A stretch of 64,000 nucleotides of DNA, from positions 56,604,587 to 56,668,586 of the forward strand of contig NC_057761.1 in NCBI RefSeq assembly GCF_010389155.1, written 5' to 3'. This document shows positions 59,405 to 64,000 of this stretch, piece by piece. Each line of letters starts with the position of its first letter. Within the stretch, counting starts at the first letter, position 1. This DNA is from Erigeron canadensis (Eukaryota; Streptophyta; Magnoliopsida; Asterales; Asteraceae). The notes below the pieces were generated by a model. It searched no databases. It saw only the letters and a program-made list of their open reading frames with translations, and had not been told where the DNA came from. Made by a program: the position numbers and the translations under genes.

Positions 59405-59940
59405 GGTTATATTTATAAAGGTAAAGTATCATACTACTTATAAAAGTTTTATTTCCATAATGGGTTAGAAACAAGAATCTGACTTTTTGCAAACACACAC
59501 TTGGAGTTCTTATACAAAACATTTGGAAATTCAACTTCCATTCTTATACATGCATGTCACGAGCAAGAGGGAAAGAGAAGAATTTAATATATGTATATAT
59601 GCACAATTTGAATTGTATAAGTCTATTTTTAACACTAGTTGACTCAAGAAATCCCTTGACCTTACAATAAGAAGGAACGAAAAATCTTTATATAGCATTT
59701 CTCATAAGCCTTTTTATGATGGAAATCATTTGACAGTACTACATAGTAGTATACATGAATCAACGTTTAAAAGTAAACAAATGAAATAAAATAACAAAAA
59801 TATATATATATATATATATATATAGATACGTATATGCATATAAGTAGGAAAGAAAGCAACATGATTCTTGTACATTCATTGACATCATCCATCAAGTACT
59901 TACAATAAAACCTATACTAGATATATTTTTATAGATTATT
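59405..59940. other. Spacer between two mobile elements
   Basis: AT-rich sequence with a (TA)n tract at about 59801-59823. No gene is seen. Confidence 0.55.
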
Positions 59941-60110
59941 GGCCAAAGTACTTTTTTCGTCCCTGTGGTTTCTCGAATAAGCATTTTTCATCATTGCCGT
60001 TAACTTTCGGCTAAAATCATCCCTGTGGTTTCCTTTTCGTCCTTGCCGTTATAACTTTTCAGTTAGGCCGTCTCACGTGCCAATCACGTGAGGGCAATTT
60101 TGTCTTTCCC
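59941..60110 (+). mobile_element. Left terminal region of a Mutator-like element
   Basis: The stretch starting GGCCAAAGTAC, then TTTTTTCGTCCCTGTGGTTT, is the style of plant MULE terminal repeat. CCCTGTGGTTT recurs at about 60021, and CACGTG words occur near 60073 and 60085. The transposase gene to the right ends toward this terminus. The matching right terminus and the target duplication lie outside the window, so this end is placed by similarity of style only. Confidence 0.6.
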
Positions 60111-60249
60111 TTTACACCTACTGAAGATAAATACTAAAAAAACAAAAATTCTTTATCCCCCCCCCCCTCTCCCATTTATTTCTTTTCCCCCTTTTCCTCT
60201 ACACCTACCTTTCTTCCCCATCTCTCTTTCTCTCATAAACAATCAGTTC

Positions 60250-60622
60250 ATGGATGTTCACTGTGTGTGTGGGAGGCCTTCGATTGTTCGAACATCATGG
60301 ACACCAAGAAACCCAGGTCGTCGATTTTATTGCTGCTCATGACGGGTAAGAAATCAAAAACCCTAATTTGTAAATTTTTGATTTTGGGTTTATCTTGAAA
60401 ATCCAATGTTTTTGTTAATAGGGATCAAATAATTGTGGTTTTATTGGATGGGTTGATCCACCAATGTGTACGAGATCCATGGACATTATACTTGGATTGC
60501 TAAGAGCTAAGAACACTTTGGAGGCAAATTTGGAGGAAAAAAATGGCCAACTGATTCGATTGAAGAAGTGTTTGGTTGCTAGTTGGATATTTTTCATATG
60601 TTTTTGGTTGTATAGCATTTAG
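60250..60622 (+). pseudogene. GRF zinc-finger, coiled-coil, transmembrane protein (one internal stop)
   Basis: Two exons, 60250-60345 and 60422-60622, with a GTAAG donor and TAG acceptor, give 98 codons. Residues 4-44 form a GRF-type zinc finger (C5-V-C7-G, TSWTPRNPGRRFYCC with C28/C29, C37-G-F, W42-V-D). Residues about 52-82 are a probable coiled coil, and 84-98 a C-terminal membrane anchor. A TGA at 60340-60342 (codon 31), between the zinc-finger halves, is the only lesion, and no alternative donor avoids it. Small proteins of this layout are abundant in plant predicted proteomes. Here the gene sits just inside a MULE terminus and faces the transposase, so I read it as the element's second gene, convergent like mudrB in maize MuDR although unrelated in sequence. 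Its role is unknown. Confidence 0.75.
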
Positions 60623-61027
60623 TTTGCTTGGTTTAGATTTTGGTTAACTGTTCTTGTAATGTTACCATTTTTATTGTAATTTAATGTTGAAGATGAATGA
60701 AAATTTAGTAACAAAGTGCAGAATGTAAGAAAGTGTCAAAGTGCAGAATGTGTAAAGGAATATAAGCAAACAAAATTGAAAATTTACAAATAAGATAGTG
60801 TCAACATACAAACTGCCATAACTTAAAATATGATAGTGCCAAAATACAAATAAGATAAGTGCAGAAATTGCATACCATAGTGCCAAAATACAAACTGCCA
60901 ACATACAAATAAGATAGTGTAGCAAAAGACTAAACACAATATCTTAAACATAATACCATAACTTAAAATAATGTCTGAAACTGCATAATAATACAACCAT
61001 GTTAATTGAAACAAAAACAAATGGTTA
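60623..61027. repeat. Intergenic spacer of the MULE with short direct repeats
   Basis: Between the two convergent gene ends, words such as AAATACAAATAAGATA, GTGCCAAAATACAAACTGCC and ATAAGATAGTGT repeat several times (about 60700-60950). The minus-strand frames across this region arise from the repeats and overlap each other, so I do not call them genes. Confidence 0.6.
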
Positions 61028-64000
61028 TCAGTTGTTTCTTGTTGGTTGACTTGCAGATTGAGTTGCTCCAACTTGACTTGGAGCAGATTCACTTGCACCA
61101 CCTACACCTTGACTTTGGCTTGGACCACATTGGCTTGCAGCAGCAGCTTTTCTTGACCTCTTACCACCTGCACCACCAGCTTCATTCTTTCTTTTCAAAC
61201 CTCCCTTGGACTGACTAGGTTGACCTTGAGACTGACTTTGATTTTGACCCTTGCATTGCCTTTAATTGTGTCCTTTGTTCTTACACTTTGAACAAGTAAC
61301 AGTCTTCCCAGCCCTTGTAAGCTTACCATTTTTAACCATTTTTGCTTCTTCTTTTTCCATGGCACTCTTCTTTCTCTGTTTCTTTGGCCTGCCTACTTGA
61401 GTCTTATGAACAGGAGGAAGAAGCCTAGTTGCACAAGTACTCTTTGGCCATGAAGAAGATCCAGTTACAGGCTCCACCTTAAATGCATAAACCTCTTTCC
61501 ATGTATCTAACCTATAGCATGGATCAACCCAATCCTCAACTATCCCCACTTGCACAGAATTATCTTTAGCATTCCATAAACCACAAACTGCATGCTTACA
61601 TGGCATCCCAGTCAACTGCCATTTTCTACAACTACATGTCCTCTCATTAATATCAACTACACATTGGTCTCTAAATGAGTCTCTAACCTGGAATTTGTGT
61701 GATCCATTCCATATAGCAGTACAATGGTTGACATCATTCATGATAGATTCAAATAAAAGTGCAGCTGTTGGTGTCCAGGGACCTTTCTGTGTCTCAATTA
61801 CCTTTTGCACAGTCACAATCCTAATCATTAAATACTCTCTAATATATTCTAGGCAACTGATTATTGGTTTCTCCCTACCCTCAACCAATTGACTATTGAA
61901 AGTCTCACAAAGATTATTCAACAAAATATCACAATGTGCCCTTCCTGTATTACATTTCTAGTTATATTAAAATCAAAATTAAGTTATAATAAACCAAAAT
62001 TAAGATAAACAGATGCTTACCAGAAAAATGAGCCCTGCTCCAGTGTTTGGGTGGTATTGCCTTCAAATAGTTGTAGGCACCATCATTTTCAACCCTCAGT
62101 TCTTCCATTGCAGCTTCAAATTCTTGCTCAGTGGTTCTTGTGGCACACTTCCATAGCATTTGCCTTATGAGTTCTCCCCTAAACAACTTACTCATATTCT
62201 CATAGATGTGTCTTAAGCAAAATCTATGTTCAGCCATTGGGAAAACTTTAGCAATTGCAGGTACCAACCCCTTTTACCTATCTGACATGAAAGTAAAGTT
62301 GCTGTTTGGATATAAATCTAGGTCTTCTCCCAAACAAACAAGAAACCATCTCCAACTGTCAAATGTTTCTGCCTCAACTACAGCATATGCTAGGGGATAG
62401 ATTCCATTGTTAGGATCTACCCCAACTACAGTAAGAACTTGTCCTGGATATGGTCTTTTCATGAAGGCTCCATCAAACCCTAACAACTCTCTTTTACAAG
62501 CTTTGAAACCTTCTTTCAATGGGCCCAAGCAGACATAGATTCTTTTGAACTGCCTTGTTTCTGAATTTGGATTAGGTTCTGCATAAGCTTCAATCATGAC
62601 AGTTGTGTTTGGGTTTCTAAGCTGCAACTCTAAACAGTAATCTCTTAACCTTGAGTATTGTTGGTTGTAATCCCCTTGAAGCAGTTTCTTTGCTCTGCTT
62701 TTTGCCCTAGTAACTGTCAATCTCTTTATTCCCAATTGATACCTTTGATAATTTAGCAATTAAATAGATTAACAGCTAATATAATTGACAATTAAACAGA
62801 TAAACAACTAAAAAATATGACAATTAAACATATTAACAACGAAATTAATTGACAATTAACTAATTAAAAAGTAAAGAAATTACCTTTTTGAGATGATTTC
62901 CTGAATTGCAGCTCCTTTGATTTTTGGATCTGCATCTACTGTGCCAATTATCTGCTTCATGATGAATGTGGAATTACACTGCCTCAATTGCCTCAGTGGT
63001 AGACATTTATGTTCTTCATTTAATGTCTTCACCATCCATCTTTGTTCATCCTTTCTCCTAGAAACTAACAAAGTCCAAGGACATGTGGGTTTCTCTGCTT
63101 TTTTCACTGTTTTGACCTCTTGACTAGATTCTTTTTCACATTCCTCAAGAACCCCCTTCCCTTTTGCATCTTTACTCTTTTCACCCTCCACACTTGCATG
63201 CATACCCTTAACACCCTTTGCATTGTCATGCAGACTCCTTCCACCCTCTGAATTACTATTTTTTCCTTTTGCTAGTGAAGACAATGACATCTTTTCCATC
63301 ACAACTTTAGACTTTGTGTATTTTGGGTTAGATGTAGACACAGTTCCAAAACATCTTGCCCTAACCCTCTCCTTATCATCTTTTACCAATATGATGTCCC
63401 TTCTAGTCTCAATTGCATGGTTTTTAACCATTTCTTTCATTGGATCCTTTGACTCAAACACTTGAGTCACAAAGAATTTGCTCTTATTAGACTGGTTTTG
63501 AGACAATGCCTTAACTTGGTTGTTTCTCCTAAACTGCTTTAATTTCTTCTTCCTCAATCCTTCTAGGGTGTCATCATCAGGGCCACTATCAAAATCATCA
63601 AAGTCAATCCCCAAAACCTCTTCATTCTTGCTCAATTCTATATGTGGTGTAAGTTCTTGATCTTCAAGACCTTGCACAGCTTCCTGGCCTTGTACACCTT
63701 GCACACCTTCATTACCTTGTACACCTTCTCCAACTTCTGGTTCAAACCTAAACTCAAAGTGTTTCATATTTACTTCCACATCTTTTGGTGATTCCTTCTC
63801 AAGTTGTAAACTGCCCTCATCTCTCACATTCTCCCAAACTGGTTCATTAACATGTTCACTGTCCTCATCATCCCCTATATCATTCTCTTTATCTGGTTCA
63901 AAGTCACCATCCTCACTGTCATCCCACTCTGATCTACCTTCACTCTCTTCTTCACCATCTTCTTCTTCACTCACAACCACATTGTCTCTAACTGGTTCTC
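61028..64000 (-). pseudogene. mudrA-like: MuDR-type Mutator transposase, broken, truncated by window edge
   Basis: Exons on the minus strand: from beyond 64000 to 62884, 62742-62021, and 61944-61028, with GT-AG introns (62883-62743 and 62020-61945). Domains in order: an acidic, repeat-containing N-terminus, the MuDR DNA-binding domain (about 63475-63380 and CPWTLLVSRRKDEQRWMVKT near 63080), the MULE transposase domain (LGFDGAFMKRPYPGQ, then FTFMSDR), a SWIM zinc finger (CSCRKWQLTGMPCKH, near 61630-61590), a CCHC knuckle (CSKCKNKGHN) and a Gln/Ser/Gly-rich tail. Two in-frame TAA stops break it: 62274-62276, directly after the SDR of the usual SDRQKG motif, and 61262-61264, inside the knuckle. 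The frame continues past both without other damage to TGA at 61028-61030. The protein's start is outside the window. Confidence 0.88.

Noticed and set aside
60331..60350. Alternative splice donor that would skip the TGA in the GRF gene
   Set aside because: No GT occurs between the last zinc-finger Cys codons and the stop; the only good donor is the GTAAG after it.
60671..61101. Two hydrophobic minus-strand frames between the MULE genes
   Set aside because: They come from short direct repeats and overlap each other and the transposase tail; no start context or homology.
1..64000. CRISPR array, bacterial operon, riboswitch or tRNA/rRNA gene
   Set aside because: No regularly spaced identical repeats with unique spacers, no operon-like gene packing, and no cloverleaf or rRNA sequence that I can support; the window is plant nuclear DNA.

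Overview
The window is AT-rich nuclear DNA of a flowering plant. All recognisable genes are plant families (CYP94 P450, sterol C5 desaturase, F-box proteins, FAR1-type and MuDR-type transposases), introns are short and GT-AG, and promoters are TATA type. The dense mixture of Helitron, hAT, Mutator, Stowaway and LTR debris fits a medium to large eudicot genome. An Asteraceae source is my guess and is not proven by anything here.

Layout. 1-9.4 kb: gene-free, AT-rich, with MITE-like inverted repeats and a GC-rich palindrome cluster. 9.44-11.19 kb: an intact intronless CYP94 (CYP94C-like) gene with two G-boxes in its promoter. 11.2-17.4 kb: gene-free, with a Helitron end, a Stowaway MITE and a hAT element with an 8-bp target duplication. 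17.9-22.2 kb: a tandem family of multi-pass membrane proteins, one intact copy between two broken ones. 22.95-25.1 kb: a Mutator-type foldback element with a perfect 9-bp target duplication and a hAT MITE with a perfect 8-bp one. 25.1-28.15 kb: no gene found. 28.15-29.70 kb: a complete gag-only LTR retrotransposon. 32.85-34.55 kb: an intact three-exon sterol C5(6)-desaturase gene on the minus strand. 36.63-39.72 kb: a FAR1/MULE transposase fused to an OTU protease domain, with two 1-bp frame breaks. 40-48.7 kb: gene-free repeat graveyard (SINE, LINE end, Helitron ends, MULE MITE). 48.7-52.9 kb: two broken F-box genes. 56.69-59.40 kb: a very young coding-free LTR retrotransposon (LTRs differ at 1 of 455 positions, perfect 5-bp target duplication). 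59.94 kb to the right edge: a Mutator element with two convergent genes, a GRF zinc-finger/transmembrane protein on plus and a MuDR-type transposase on minus, both broken by stop codons; its right end lies outside the window.

Only three genes look intact and cellular: the CYP94 P450 (probable turnover of the hormone jasmonoyl-isoleucine, or fatty-acid oxidation), the membrane protein of unknown role, and the sterol desaturase (phytosterol and brassinosteroid precursor synthesis). They form no pathway or cluster with each other. Most of the remaining information concerns transposon biology: two-gene MULE architecture, a transposase-OTU fusion with DLNxxP motifs, duplicated coding sequence inside foldback arms, and two kinds of non-autonomous LTR element.
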